Assembly (NCBI GenBank): GCA_017395545.1
Contig: JAFPUF010000088.1
Location: forward strand, 1 to 50,621
Length of the DNA: 50,621 bases
Direction of reading: 5' to 3'
Source of the DNA: Treponema sp.
GTDB lineage: Bacteria; Spirochaetota; Spirochaetia; Treponematales; Treponemataceae
Position numbers and translations under genes: made by a program. Under the pieces are notes generated by a model. The model worked only from the letters and a program-made list of their open reading frames with translations. It did not search any database and was not told the origin of the DNA. Below are positions 41,524-50,577 of this stretch, piece by piece (position 1 is the stretch's first letter; each line of letters begins with the position of its first letter).

Positions 41524-43092
41524 ATGGATTCTGTAATGATTGCAAAAATTGCGGCGTTCGTGCTTTACCTGGGCTTTATGATTTACATCGGCCTTCGTAA
41601 TGCCAACAAAAACAACAGCTCGTCGGACTTCTTCCTTGGCGGGCGAAAAGTCGGGCCTTGGGTCACGGCTCTCTCTGCAGAGGCTTCGGATTCTTCTGCA
41701 TGGCTTTTGATGGGTCTTCCTGGCTTGTGCTACCTGGGTGGCGTAAAAGAGACTTTCTGGACTGCCCTTGGCCTTATCGTGGGAACTTACCTCAACTGGC
41801 TCTTTGTTGCAAAACCTTTGCGCAAATGCTCTATTTCTTTCGGTGACTCAATCACAATCCCGGAATTCTTCTCTAACCGCTTCAACGACAAATCACACAT
41901 CCTTTCAATCGTTTCGGTCGTTTTGATTGTATTCTTCTTCACGATTTACACCGCTTCGGGCTTCGTTGCCTGTGCAAAACTCTTCAACTCAGTTTTCGGT
42001 CTCCCCTACCATGCCGGCCTTGCTATCGGCCTCGTTGTAATTTTGTGCTACACAATCACCGGTGGTTACACGGCTGTCTGTACAACGGACTTCGTTCAGG
42101 GAACATTGATTTTCGTAGCTTTCGTAGTTTCGGCTACAATCGCTGTTTTCGCTTTGGGTGGTCCGGCTGAAGCAATCGCTCAGGTTCAGTCTTTCGATGC
42201 ACGGGCACTTGCAAACGATTTTGGCGAGAATATCCGAAAGGCATTTGAAGGAAACGCTTCTTTCAAGGGAATGTCAATTATTTCTGCTCTGGCCTGGGGT
42301 CTTGGCTATTTCGGTATGCCTCACATCATCGTACGCTTCATGGGCATCCGTTCAAATGACGAGATTTCAAAAGCACGCCGAATCGGCACCGTCTGGATGG
42401 TCATTTCTTATGTCGGAACATTCATGATTGGTACAATGGGAACGGCTTATCTTTTGAAACACGGTATTCTTTTGGGAACCGGAAGCGAAGAAATCGTTGT
42501 CAACGGCGTAACCCAGTTCGGAGACGCAGAGACAGTCTTCAGTGCGACAATGCTCAAAATGTACCCTGCTTTCATCGGCGGAATCTTCCTTTGTGCGATT
42601 CTTGCGGCTTCAATGTCAACCGCAGACAGCCAGCTTCTTGCGGCTTCAAGTGCAGTCGCTCAGGACATTTACAAGGGAATCATCAACAAAGAGGCTGACG
42701 AAAAAACAGTTTTGAACGCAAGCCGTTTCATGGTCTTCTTTATCGCTTTGATTGGTCTTTTGCTTTCCTTGAACCCGGCGTCTTCAATTTTCGGTCTCGT
42801 TTCTTATGCCTGGGCTGGTTTCGGTGCAACTTTCGGACCTCTCGTTCTTCTCGCTCTTTACTGGCGAAAAACAACAGCAAAGGGTGCGATTGCAGGTCTC
42901 TTAACTGGATTCGTCGCGGTCGTCTTGTGGCACAATGTTCCATCTTCAGTTCACCCGATTTTCGGTCTCTACGAAATCCTGCCGGGATTTGCAGTCTGTC
43001 TTTTGTTCACTGTCGCAGTTTCACTTCTAGACAAAAACAAAGACGAAAAAATGCTCGCAACTTTCGACGAATATAAGGCAATGAAAGATTAA
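41524..43092 (+). CDS. putP: Sodium/solute symporter, PutP family (probable proline)
   Basis: Inner-membrane sodium:solute symporter of 522 residues with about thirteen hydrophobic segments. The opening KIAAFVLYLGFMIYIGLRNANKNNSSSDFFLGGRKVGPWVTALSAEASDSSAWLLMG-type order (SDFFLGGR, ALSAEASDSSAW) and GLPGLCYLGG are typical of PutP. Its sodium-site helix SMSTADSQLL is present (ILAASMSTADSQLLAASSAVAQDIY). The length matches E. coli PutP. Proline is the expected substrate, though related SSS carriers take pantothenate, sialic acid or sugars. AAGGAG lies before the ATG and a terminator follows at 43114-43143. Confidence 0.92.
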   Translation: MDSVMIAKIAAFVLYLGFMIYIGLRNANKNNSSSDFFLGGRKVGPWVTALSAEASDSSAWLLMGLPGLCYLGGVKETFWTALGLIVGTYLNWLFVAKPLRKCSISFGDSITIPEFFSNRFNDKSHILSIVSVVLIVFFFTIYTASGFVACAKLFNSVFGLPYHAGLAIGLVVILCYTITGGYTAVCTTDFVQGTLIFVAFVVSATIAVFALGGPAEAIAQVQSFDARALANDFGENIRKAFEGNASFKGMSIISALAWGLGYFGMPHIIVRFMGIRSNDEISKARRIGTVWMVISYVGTFMIGTMGTAYLLKHGILLGTGSEEIVVNGVTQFGDAETVFSATMLKMYPAFIGGIFLCAILAASMSTADSQLLAASSAVAQDIYKGIINKEADEKTVLNASRFMVFFIALIGLLLSLNPASSIFGLVSYAWAGFGATFGPLVLLALYWRKTTAKGAIAGLLTGFVAVVLWHNVPSSVHPIFGLYEILPGFAVCLLFTVAVSLLDKNKDEKMLATFDEYKAMKD

Positions 43093-43113
43093 ACGCTGTT
43101 CATAAATTGAAAA

Positions 43114-43143
43114 GGCTGCCCGCAAACGGACAGCCTTTTTTTA
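43114..43143 (+). terminator. Terminator after putP
   Basis: GGCTGcCCG (43114-43122) with CGGaCAGCC (43127-43135), a four-base loop and a run of eight T (43136-43143). Confidence 0.9.
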
Positions 43144-43169
43144 TCGGTTGATGAAACTCGACATTCGAA

Positions 43170-43829
43170 CTATTTTAACATTGAGCAGAACGTCGTGACG
43201 ATATTGTCTATTTCGGAATAATCTGTTTCTGTCTGGTTTTCAAAAAGAGAATTCGGGCCCGTTTCCGGATTTTCACGAATATCAATTTTTTTGCTGGTGA
43301 TGTATTTATCAAGACTTGCGACCGTAACTGCAGTGAACATTGTCGCGAGTGTTTCCAGGTCATTTTCTTCAAGATCAATTATTTTTCCGGCTTTTGCAAG
43401 GCAGCGGAATGCAGTTTTCGTCTCCGAGATAAGCTTGGCACTTGTTTCCCGGGCGATTTTTGCCGCAGTGGTCGAAATGTATTTCTCACTCTCGATGAAA
43501 GAATAGATCTGAATCAGCGGCTCTTTTTCGTTCATCTTGAACCACCGGTTTACGATTGCTTTCATCACATTTTCAGCAGGATATCGCTGTGAAATTGATT
43601 CGATGTCTGTAGGAATAAAATATGCCTTGCGGTAGTATTCCCCGCACCATCTGAGGCAGTCTTCTACCATTGCATCGCGGCTTTCATAATGATTGTACAG
43701 TGAAGCTTTTTTGATTCCGAGCCTTTCAGCGACATCCGAAAGTGAAGTGCCGCCCGCATTCTTTGTAAAGCAGGCGTCTAAAAATGCGAGAATAATCTTC
43801 TCGCGAGTAATTTTGTCCGTCTTAGCCAT
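43170..43829 (-). CDS. TetR-family transcriptional regulator
   Basis: A 219-residue DNA-binding repressor type. The helix-turn-helix is TSLSDVAERLGIKKASLYNHYESRDAMVEDCL at about residues 27-58, the standard TetR N-terminal domain; the C-terminal ligand-binding half is helical and not diagnostic. The ATG at 43829 follows GGGTGGG, while a GTG three codons upstream would overlap that site. An inverted repeat at 43851-43868, 22 bases before the start, is a likely autoregulatory operator. It is convergent with putP, and its 3' neighbour on the same strand is the divergent side of nadE, so the controlled gene is not obvious. Confidence 0.9.
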   Translation of the reverse strand: MAKTDKITREKIILAFLDACFTKNAGGTSLSDVAERLGIKKASLYNHYESRDAMVEDCLRWCGEYYRKAYFIPTDIESISQRYPAENVMKAIVNRWFKMNEKEPLIQIYSFIESEKYISTTAAKIARETSAKLISETKTAFRCLAKAGKIIDLEENDLETLATMFTAVTVASLDKYITSKKIDIRENPETGPNSLFENQTETDYSEIDNIVTTFCSMLK

Positions 43830-43850
43830 TTTTCCCACCCAATTTAAAAT

Positions 43851-43868
43851 AACTAACTATCATTAGTT
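43851..43868. promoter_or_regulatory. Candidate TetR operator
   Basis: AACTAACTATCATTAGTT: perfect 6-bp arms AACTAA and TTAGTT around a 6-base centre, located just upstream of the tetR ribosome site, where autoregulation is usual for this family. Confidence 0.5.
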
Positions 43869-43949
43869 TATGATGTAGGCCGTTATTTGTCAAGTGAGAA
43901 TAAAGTTTGTGAATGAGAAGTCTTAAAGCCTGAGGGGATACCCCCTTCC

Positions 43950-44738
43950 CTAAATCTCAAAAAACAGGGGGAGATCAGGCCTGTAGCATGGAAGATCTAT
44001 GATTTTCACTTTGAAAAGGTTTGCCTTGTATTTCGCCGTGATTTTTTCTGCGTTCGGACCTTTTATATTCTTTCTGGCAAGCTCATTTACCTCGTGATAT
44101 GTGAATCCGAGATTGTCTTCGTCAGTTTTGCCGCACATTCCGTCACTTGGCGCTTTGTGAGTGAGGGAAGGAGGAAGACCAAGATAATCACCGATTGCTA
44201 CGACTTCTTCAGTTGTGAGTTTATTTATCGGGGCGAAATCTCCGGCAGCATCTCCGTAGAATGTTGAGTAGCCGACCAGATCTTCGCTCAGATTACATGT
44301 GTTTACGACACGGCAGTTACCGATTTGCGCTCCGATTCCGTAAAGAGTGGCCATCCTGAGGCGTGCAGGAGTATTAGTTTTGAAGACTGGAGAAAAACTG
44401 TCGCTATCAGAACTAACGACGCCAGCATCTTTAAAAGCGCTCTGAATTCCTTCATACGCTTTTTTAATATTCACGGTAAAATTTTTGATTCCCAGATGTT
44501 CAATCAGGGCCTTTGAGTCTGAAATATCCTTTTGCTCACCGTTCGGCATCATTACACCGATGACACGGTCTTTTCCGAGCGCTTTTACGAGAAGCGCCGA
44601 AACTGTAGAAGAATCTTTTCCGCCGGAAACGCCGATCACAACTTTTGTCTTGTCATTTCCATTTTCAGAAATCCATCTTTGAATCCAGGCAACAACCTCG
44701 CCCGTGATTTTTTCTACATCAAAATTATACTCAGACAT
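43950..44738 (-). CDS. nadE: NH3-dependent NAD+ synthetase
   Basis: Cytoplasmic enzyme of 262 residues that amidates nicotinate adenine dinucleotide to NAD+. The PP-loop SGGKDSS is at residues 38-44 in VVIGVSGGKDSSTVSALL; NTPARLRMATLYGIGAQIGNCRVVNTCNLSED and DGMCGKTDEDNLGFTY are the conserved NAD-binding and metal segments. There is no glutaminase domain, so ammonia is the donor. The gene starts 20 bases after the upstream TPR gene on the same strand and is probably cotranscribed with it. Confidence 0.95.
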   Translation of the reverse strand: MSEYNFDVEKITGEVVAWIQRWISENGNDKTKVVIGVSGGKDSSTVSALLVKALGKDRVIGVMMPNGEQKDISDSKALIEHLGIKNFTVNIKKAYEGIQSAFKDAGVVSSDSDSFSPVFKTNTPARLRMATLYGIGAQIGNCRVVNTCNLSEDLVGYSTFYGDAAGDFAPINKLTTEEVVAIGDYLGLPPSLTHKAPSDGMCGKTDEDNLGFTYHEVNELARKNIKGPNAEKITAKYKANLFKVKIIDLPCYRPDLPLFFEI

Positions 44739-44758
44739 TCTGTTTACCTTTAGCAGCC

Positions 44759-47737
44759 TTAAAATTTTTCGAGAACCTTAAGAGCCTCAGTATCAAGGGC
44801 ATCACGAAGGTAATCGTCGTTGAGTTTTGTTCCGAGCTCGCGCAGATGTTCGAGAACTTCGCGTGCAAGAGGAATTCCTTCCAGATCCTGACCGCGGGCA
44901 TTTTCGTTCTCATGGAGAAGTCCAGAGCGGATAAGCGCCTTACTTGTCGCAAAAAGTCCGGCTTTTCCTGAGAGTTTTGAGATGATAAAGTCGAGCATGA
45001 CCCGGTTTTTGCTCATCATAAACTCTTTCTGTTGTGAAGGCGGCAGGAATTCAAGCATATCGCGCAAAGTTTTGAAAAGTTCAAGATACTCGCGGTAACG
45101 GTAAGTGAGGCTACGGTCTTCGACGGATGCGGCGATTGTCGGAAGCATATCAATTGCGCGCTGCATTGCAAGGTCTTCCTTGCTGGTGTCTTTTGCAGGA
45201 GCAGACTCCTCGTCCTCTATTTTAACAGGCTCTTCTTCATCTTCGATAAGTTCAGCTTCACCGAATGATTCCTCGGCCTTAAGCGCTTCCGGAATATCCT
45301 CAAGGAAGTCCTCAGACTCAGTCTCATCGCTCAAATCTTCTTCGTTCAAAAGCTCTTCGTCCGCAAATGATTCTTCTTCGATTATCTCCTCAGGAGAAAG
45401 AGTTTCTTCGATTTCCGGCAATTCTTCGGTTTCTGAAAGAATTTCTTCATTTTCTGCAAACACGGGCTCAGATGTCTCTGGGAACGGACTGTCGGTTTCA
45501 GAAAAGTCTACGATTTCTTCAAGACCTTCAGGTTCTTCAAGCGCAGGCTCATGATTTTCTGTCTCAGTAACACTGTCTTCGGTGAAATCTGAAACTTCCG
45601 GGCTTCCTTCAGGAAGGTCAAGTGAGAATTCTTCAGGGATATCAATTTCTTCGGGAGTCTCTTCTGCACCAGTCCCTTCTTCTGTTTCAGCTTCAGGAAG
45701 ACTGTCTGCTAAATCTTCGATTTTTGAGAGGCTTTCCGGGATTTTTTCTGGAATTTCTTCCGGCTCCGGAAGTTTTTCTGCCACAGTAACGACTTTTTCA
45801 GTTGCAAAGTTTAGTTTTTCGGTAAGCTCAGCGACCTTTTTAATCTGGTCTTCAAGTCTGTTCAGGGATTCGTCAGAGATTTCCGGCTTTTTCTCAGGAT
45901 TTTCTGATTCAAACGGATTCTCAAGTTCTGTCTCGTTGTTTTCTGAAATTTCAAACACTGTGCTTTCCTCTTCTGTTAAATTTTCGAGATGATTCGGATC
46001 TGTGCTTTCACCGCTTTCTTCAAGGAAACCGGCAACCGAATCAACGTCATTTATATCCAGAGTATTGTCTGCTAAGTTCTGCATGTCCAGTTCGTCTGTC
46101 AGATTTTCAGATTCTTCGAGTGGTTCAGAAAGGGTGTCTTCTGAAATCTGAGAAAGGTCGTCGTCTTCAGGGAAACTGCTGTCATCCTTGAGGTGAATTT
46201 CAAGTCCTTCAGAATTATCAAGGTCTTCGATTATTTCTGACAATTCGGACTTTTCTTCGGAATCATCAGGATTCAGCTTACCGCCAGAGAAAATTGAATC
46301 GTAATCGACTGAAGAGTTCGGAATTTCAAGCGCGTTCTGGAGCGAAGGGTCTCCTTCAAGAAGCCTTGAGCTTTCGCGTTTTGAGCGCTGGTTGAAAATG
46401 TCGGCCTCGCTCGCCCTGTGATAGTACTGAAGGGCTTTTCCCAGTTCGCCTTTTTCTTCGTAAAGCTCACCAAGATGAACCATTGAAACAGAATCGTGGG
46501 GATTTTTTTGTATCGCAGCCTGAAGATACGGCTCAGCCTTTTCGACGTTTCCTTTCTGCATAAAGCGTTCGCCCCAATCCCTGTAAACATCATTGTAATC
46601 CGGGTTGATTTTTTTGAGGTTTGCGAAACACTCTTCTGCTTCAGAAGGCATGTCGCTGACAATATAGTACTGACCGAGAAGGTTCAGGGTTTCGACATCG
46701 TTCTCATCAATCTGCTGAAGTTTTGAGATTTTTTCGTAAGCGTCGTCAAGTTTGTTCGCAGAAATATGAATATGAGCCGACTGCTTGATGATTTTTGTGT
46801 TGTCAGGATTGAGGCTTTCGGCTTTTTTGATTGCGCTGAGAGCTTCTTCGAGTTTTCCCTGGCTTTCGAGAGAATGTGCAAGCCCCGTAAGCGCATTTTT
46901 GTATTCGTCATCAACGGTGAGGGCTTTTTTGAACTCATGCTCAGCGTCTTCAAAAGTGCTCTGTCGGTTGTAGATGTTTCCTTTTGCAGTGTGCATTTTG
47001 AAATCATCTGGATAAAGCTCAAGAGCCTGAGTTACTGCATTGTCTGCTTCCGTAACTTTATTTTCGCAGAGAAGAAGATCCGCATATGCTTCGATTGCAT
47101 CTGTCCAGCCCGGTTTTGCACGAAGAGCGCCCTCGTAAAAAGTGAGCGCTTTCTGTGTTTCACCGATTTCGGCATAGCTTTTCGCAATATTGAACTGGAG
47201 AATCGGATGATTTGAGTCGTATTTTAGGCCACGGTGGTACGCTTCGATTGCTTTTGTATGCTTACCCTGCAAAGCGTAGACTGCCCCCAGATGGTTGTTA
47301 GCCAGAACATCGGAAGGATTTTCTTCGACGACTTCTTCAAAGCAATTGATTGCATCGTCATAATTTCCCATCTGACGGTAAGTAAAGCCCAGGTTGTATG
47401 AAATTTTTGCGCGGGACTTCGGATCATCTTCGCACATTACGAGAGCCTGCTCAAGATATGCCACTGATTCCTCGTAGCGTTTTTGCCTGCGGTAGACACC
47501 TGAGATTGCGACAAGAGCATCAAGATTTTCGTTGTCTGCCTTTTCGACCTGTTTGAAGAGCGTGAGCGCCTGGTCATCTTTTCCAGCCTTTGTGTAAAGA
47601 TTCCCAAGGTTCATTTTGTATTCGATGTTTGATGGATTTTCCAGAATGAGATTTTTGTAGATTTTAGCCGCCTGTGTGTAATCATGGGCAATCAAAGCGG
47701 CTCTTGCACGCTCCAGCATCATAGTCGCGTCAGACAT
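44759..47737 (-). CDS. Large TPR protein with acidic low-complexity tract
   Basis: A 992-residue protein without signal peptide. Residues about 1-460 are a tetratricopeptide array of roughly a dozen units (for example YNLGFTYRQMGNYDDAINCFEEVVEENPSDVLANNHLGAVY-like spacing), a scaffold for protein partners. Residues about 485-845 are a disordered, very acidic Glu/Ser/Pro tract. Residues about 850-992 form a conserved-looking helical domain (MQRAIDMLPTIAASVEDRSL, EFMMSKNRVMLDFIISKL, LRDALDTEALKVLEKF). The start has GGAG six bases upstream. It precedes nadE in the operon. Function is unknown; the combination resembles cytoplasmic organiser proteins of spirochaetes. Confidence 0.85.
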   Translation of the reverse strand: MSDATMMLERARAALIAHDYTQAAKIYKNLILENPSNIEYKMNLGNLYTKAGKDDQALTLFKQVEKADNENLDALVAISGVYRRQKRYEESVAYLEQALVMCEDDPKSRAKISYNLGFTYRQMGNYDDAINCFEEVVEENPSDVLANNHLGAVYALQGKHTKAIEAYHRGLKYDSNHPILQFNIAKSYAEIGETQKALTFYEGALRAKPGWTDAIEAYADLLLCENKVTEADNAVTQALELYPDDFKMHTAKGNIYNRQSTFEDAEHEFKKALTVDDEYKNALTGLAHSLESQGKLEEALSAIKKAESLNPDNTKIIKQSAHIHISANKLDDAYEKISKLQQIDENDVETLNLLGQYYIVSDMPSEAEECFANLKKINPDYNDVYRDWGERFMQKGNVEKAEPYLQAAIQKNPHDSVSMVHLGELYEEKGELGKALQYYHRASEADIFNQRSKRESSRLLEGDPSLQNALEIPNSSVDYDSIFSGGKLNPDDSEEKSELSEIIEDLDNSEGLEIHLKDDSSFPEDDDLSQISEDTLSEPLEESENLTDELDMQNLADNTLDINDVDSVAGFLEESGESTDPNHLENLTEEESTVFEISENNETELENPFESENPEKKPEISDESLNRLEDQIKKVAELTEKLNFATEKVVTVAEKLPEPEEIPEKIPESLSKIEDLADSLPEAETEEGTGAEETPEEIDIPEEFSLDLPEGSPEVSDFTEDSVTETENHEPALEEPEGLEEIVDFSETDSPFPETSEPVFAENEEILSETEELPEIEETLSPEEIIEEESFADEELLNEEDLSDETESEDFLEDIPEALKAEESFGEAELIEDEEEPVKIEDEESAPAKDTSKEDLAMQRAIDMLPTIAASVEDRSLTYRYREYLELFKTLRDMLEFLPPSQQKEFMMSKNRVMLDFIISKLSGKAGLFATSKALIRSGLLHENENARGQDLEGIPLAREVLEHLRELGTKLNDDYLRDALDTEALKVLEKF

Positions 47738-47864
47738 ATTTTTCTCCGTGAGTAAGTTTCTGAGTTTCCGCGCAAAACAGCCGGAGCCAGAAACAGTTAT
47801 TCTATTATATATTTAAATCGGAATTTTTTGTAGTTTTTTGTACTGTTTTTTTGAAAAATCGACT

Positions 47865-48995
47865 TTAGACGCCGCTGATTGTCTCGTAGTAGATGCAGTC
47901 CCGGTGACATTCGCCCTTAAAGGCAGTTTCACAAATCGGCATTTTGCACAGCATCTGAGCCTCGTCATCGTTGCGGCTGATTCTTTTGCGGATATAACCG
48001 ATATTCTCAAAATTCTGCTCCTTGCCCTTTTCGATAGCGGCACAGGTGTTAATCCAGGCGACGTTGCAGTCATCATGTGCACACAAATCGAAGGAACGGC
48101 GGAAGTCATATGAGCCGGTTGAGAAAGACGGAAGAATTATGAGGGATGGAAGTTTCTGCTGCTCTTCGGCCGGAAGTGACTTTATTTTTTCTGAGATAAA
48201 ACCCGTCATTTTTGGATTTCCGAGCATTTCCGGGAACACGATGATGTCGCTTTCATTTTGTGAAGAAGAAAGAATTTTCTGCCATACCAGCTCGTTCTCA
48301 GACTGATAGTCGGACTCGTCGTATTCAATCTTAAAATACTGAACCATGTCCTCGGAATATGGAATAACGTTAAAACCGCGGTTCAGACGGAGAGGCGTCG
48401 CCGCAATCTTAAGTGATTTATTCTCTCTGAAATTCGGAAACAAATCTTTTTTCAGGAAAAAGTGCTTGTCAATCAGTTCTCCGAGAATTGAATTCTCCAT
48501 GAGGAGCATATTAAACAGGAAATTGTCCATTCTGTTGTAACTGTGGCTGAGCCTGTGCTTTCGTTCCCACACGCAGGAAGTGCGCGGCAAAAGACCAATT
48601 CCCGTTGTTTCGCGGTTAGTGTTAAGGACAACTGAAAAATCATCTTCCTGAAATTCAGCGATTCTCTTCTGAAGGATAGTTTCAAGGCTTTCGTCCAGAA
48701 TCTGAATAAGGCCGACAATCGCAAAATAATAGTTCCTTGACTTGAATTTTTCAACGATGTCATTAATATCCACAAAAAGACTTTCGGTCAGCTCTTCTTC
48801 TGAAAACTGGTGAATTTCAAAAATCTTAAGCCCCTGCCTTTCTTTTTCAAAAAAAACAGGGATTTTTTCAAGAATGAGTTCGTTGATTCTGAATTTTTCG
48901 GCGTTGGAAATACAACTGTAGTGAACAAAGAATTCTTCAGTACATGAATTAATTATAAGAGAACAAAGTTCTGCGATTATGTTAAAAATATTCAT
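47865..48995 (-). CDS. Nitrilase-superfamily-like protein of unknown function
   Basis: A 376-residue protein. The N-terminal half is helical and unrecognised. From about residue 197, LKIAATPLRLNRGFNVIPY, then SDIIVFPEMLGNPKM, SLIILPSFSTGSYD and CNVAWINTCAAIEKGK, match the order of a carbon-nitrogen hydrolase: the Glu of VFPE as general base and a cysteine in WINTCAA at the nucleophile position. The catalytic Lys is not obvious, and the fold seems to end early in a Cys-rich tail (CKMPICETAFKGECHRDC). It may be a divergent or regulatory nitrilase. There is no ribosome site, and the ATG at 48995 follows the stop of the preceding out-of-frame segment by three bases, suggesting coupled translation. 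Confidence 0.5.
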   Translation of the reverse strand: MNIFNIIAELCSLIINSCTEEFFVHYSCISNAEKFRINELILEKIPVFFEKERQGLKIFEIHQFSEEELTESLFVDINDIVEKFKSRNYYFAIVGLIQILDESLETILQKRIAEFQEDDFSVVLNTNRETTGIGLLPRTSCVWERKHRLSHSYNRMDNFLFNMLLMENSILGELIDKHFFLKKDLFPNFRENKSLKIAATPLRLNRGFNVIPYSEDMVQYFKIEYDESDYQSENELVWQKILSSSQNESDIIVFPEMLGNPKMTGFISEKIKSLPAEEQQKLPSLIILPSFSTGSYDFRRSFDLCAHDDCNVAWINTCAAIEKGKEQNFENIGYIRKRISRNDDEAQMLCKMPICETAFKGECHRDCIYYETISGV

Positions 48996-48998
48996 CGG

Positions 48999-49160
48999 CT
49001 AAAAGGATTTTTTAACAACGATTTCGACTTTTTTTCCCTGGATTCCTACAAGAACCTCATCGGCAATATTTGCGATTATTGAGCGTTCAAGTTCATCCCA
49101 TTTTTCTTTGGAATTTTCTTTTTTCTTGTTACTGAATTGACAAAATATCCCTAAAGCCAG
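48999..49160 (-). other. Coding-like segment without a start codon after the STAS gene
   Basis: In the +1 frame relative to the STAS gene, an open stretch ends with TAG at 48999-49001 and reads SNKKKENSKEKWDELERSI, then IANIADEVLVGIQGKKVEIV, then VKKSF. It looks like real protein (amphipathic helix then beta-strand), yet no ATG, GTG or TTG occurs in frame before it. It could be the C-terminal part of the STAS protein reached by a +1 shift at the STAS stop (CAG U AAC), a separate gene with a rare start, or the product of a sequence indel. Confidence 0.45.
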
Positions 49161-49410
49161 TCACTTCAAAGATATCGAGCACGGTTTCGTTGACATTTTT
49201 GATAATCATTCCGCCTTTTTTAGCAAAGGTCTTGCGTGCAGTAAGAAGTACGCGCAAGCCGGCAGAAGAAATGTAATCAAGTTTTGAAAAATCCAGCTCA
49301 AGGGAAGAAGCTTCGGTAAGGGAAACAATTTCTTTTTCAAGATCCGGAGCCGTAATAGTATCAAGACGGCCTTCAAGAGTGAGCGTTACAGCGTCGTTGT
49401 TTGATGTCAA
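49129..49410 (-). CDS. STAS-domain anti-sigma-factor-antagonist-like protein
   Basis: A single STAS domain of 93 residues, as in SpoIIAA/RsbV proteins that bind kinase-type anti-sigma factors. VTLTLEGRLDTITAPDLEKEI and LELDFSKLDYISSAGLRVLL carry the regulated Ser48-Ser49 position at the start of helix 2. The start is TTG at 49410 and has no ribosome site; it lies directly after the argC terminator's T run, so the start and promoter are uncertain. It is followed by an out-of-frame coding-like tail. Confidence 0.82.
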   Translation of the reverse strand: MTSNNDAVTLTLEGRLDTITAPDLEKEIVSLTEASSLELDFSKLDYISSAGLRVLLTARKTFAKKGGMIIKNVNETVLDIFEVTGFRDILSIQ

Positions 49411-49411
49411 T

Positions 49412-49440
49412 GAAAAAAAAACGGAGGCGAAAACCTCCGT
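49412..49440 (-). terminator. Terminator after argC
   Basis: ACGGAGG (49421-49427) with CCTCCGT (49434-49440), six-base loop, and nine T on the minus-strand exit side (49420-49412). It ends two bases before the STAS TTG start, so STAS must use its own promoter or read-through. Confidence 0.9.
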
Positions 49441-49446
49441 GCAGTC

Positions 49447-50391
49447 TTACAGACCTGTTCCTTCGTCAATTCCCATCATGATGTTCATGCACTGGACGGC
49501 AGCACCGCTTGCGCCTTTGCCAAGGTTGTCGAAACGGCTTGTGATAACGATTCGCTCGTCGTTGCCGCAGACGAAAATCTGCATGTTGTTTGTTCCGGCC
49601 AGAGTGTTTGCAGGGATAAAGCTTTCGGTCAAAATGCCTTCACCCATGAAGTCAGCTGCCTTTACGAACTTGCATCCGTCATAATGCTCCTTGAAGACTT
49701 CGGCGATTTCCTTTGCGGTGAGCTTTTTTTCCAGAAGGCGGGCATGGAGAGAGACCGTGACAGTCATTCCCTGGAAATAATCGCAGACATAAGGATTGAA
49801 AATCGGCTTATAGTTGAGACCAGAGACCTTCATCATCTCAGGAAGATGCTTGTGCTCCTGAGTGAGGGCGTAAAGTCGTGGCGAATCAAGCTCCGGGTTT
49901 CGGTTCGGGTCTTCGTACTGGGCGATTGCCTTTTTTCCGGCACCAGAATAGCCCGAAACTGCATGACAAACCACAGGATAATCAGGCGACATGATTCCGC
50001 GAGAGACCAATGGATAACAAATTGAAGCAAATCCCGAAGCATAGCATCCAGGACCTGCGACGCGGTTAGACTTTTCGATTCGAGCGCGGTGCTCAGCCGA
50101 AAGTTCCGGGAAGCCGTAAGCCCAATCCGGATTCGTTCGGTGAGCCGTAGAAGCGTCGATAATGCGAACTTTTGGATTCGTACAAAGTGAAACAGCCTCG
50201 ATAGAAGCCGCATCCGGCAGACAGAGGAAAGTAAAATCCGAAGCGTTAATCATCTTAGCGCGCTCAGCCGGATCCTTTCGCTTTTCCTCGTCAATCAAAA
50301 GAATCTCAATGTCCGTGCGTTTTTCAAACCGCTCGTAAATCTTGAGACCAGTAGTTCCTTCTTTTCCGTCAATGAAAATCTTGTATGCCAT
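49447..50391 (-). CDS. argC: N-acetyl-gamma-glutamyl-phosphate reductase, short type
   Basis: Third enzyme of arginine biosynthesis, reducing N-acetylglutamyl phosphate to the semialdehyde with NADPH. It has 314 residues, the short type-2 form. The Rossmann opening is IFIDGKEGTTGLKIYERF, the nucleophile Cys116 lies in VAGPGCYASG, and the catalytic-His region is QEHKHLPEM. AAGGA about nine bases upstream of the ATG is the ribosome site. A terminator follows its stop closely. Confidence 0.95.
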   Translation of the reverse strand: MAYKIFIDGKEGTTGLKIYERFEKRTDIEILLIDEEKRKDPAERAKMINASDFTFLCLPDAASIEAVSLCTNPKVRIIDASTAHRTNPDWAYGFPELSAEHRARIEKSNRVAGPGCYASGFASICYPLVSRGIMSPDYPVVCHAVSGYSGAGKKAIAQYEDPNRNPELDSPRLYALTQEHKHLPEMMKVSGLNYKPIFNPYVCDYFQGMTVTVSLHARLLEKKLTAKEIAEVFKEHYDGCKFVKAADFMGEGILTESFIPANTLAGTNNMQIFVCGNDERIVITSRFDNLGKGASGAAVQCMNIMMGIDEGTGL

Positions 50392-50463
50392 GGTTTATAT
50401 TCCTTTATTAGAATTTGGCGTTAATTATACCGTTCCGTGTAAAAGTCGTAAACAGAAAGAAAT

Positions 50464-50493
50464 AAAAAAAGACTGCCAACAAATGTCAGCAGT
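50464..50493 (-). terminator. Weak terminator-like hairpin upstream of argC
   Basis: ACTGC with GCAGT on the minus strand (about 50472-50493) exiting into a T run. It would end transcription arriving from the right; the stem is short. Confidence 0.3.
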
Positions 50494-50577
50494 TTCCTCA
50501 CAGTTAATTTATCTCAATGTTTCTTAATGCTTTTTTCGCAAACTTATGTTATATTTTAAATGCGAGGAGGTAATATA

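Noticed and set aside
22337..43925. GAGAAGTCTTAAA at 22337 and again near 43915
   Set aside because: Short AT-rich match with no shared flank or structure; probably chance.
45105..45554. Long Ser-rich plus-strand open frame
   Set aside because: It is the antisense image of the Glu-rich codons of the TPR protein; low complexity and no ribosome site.
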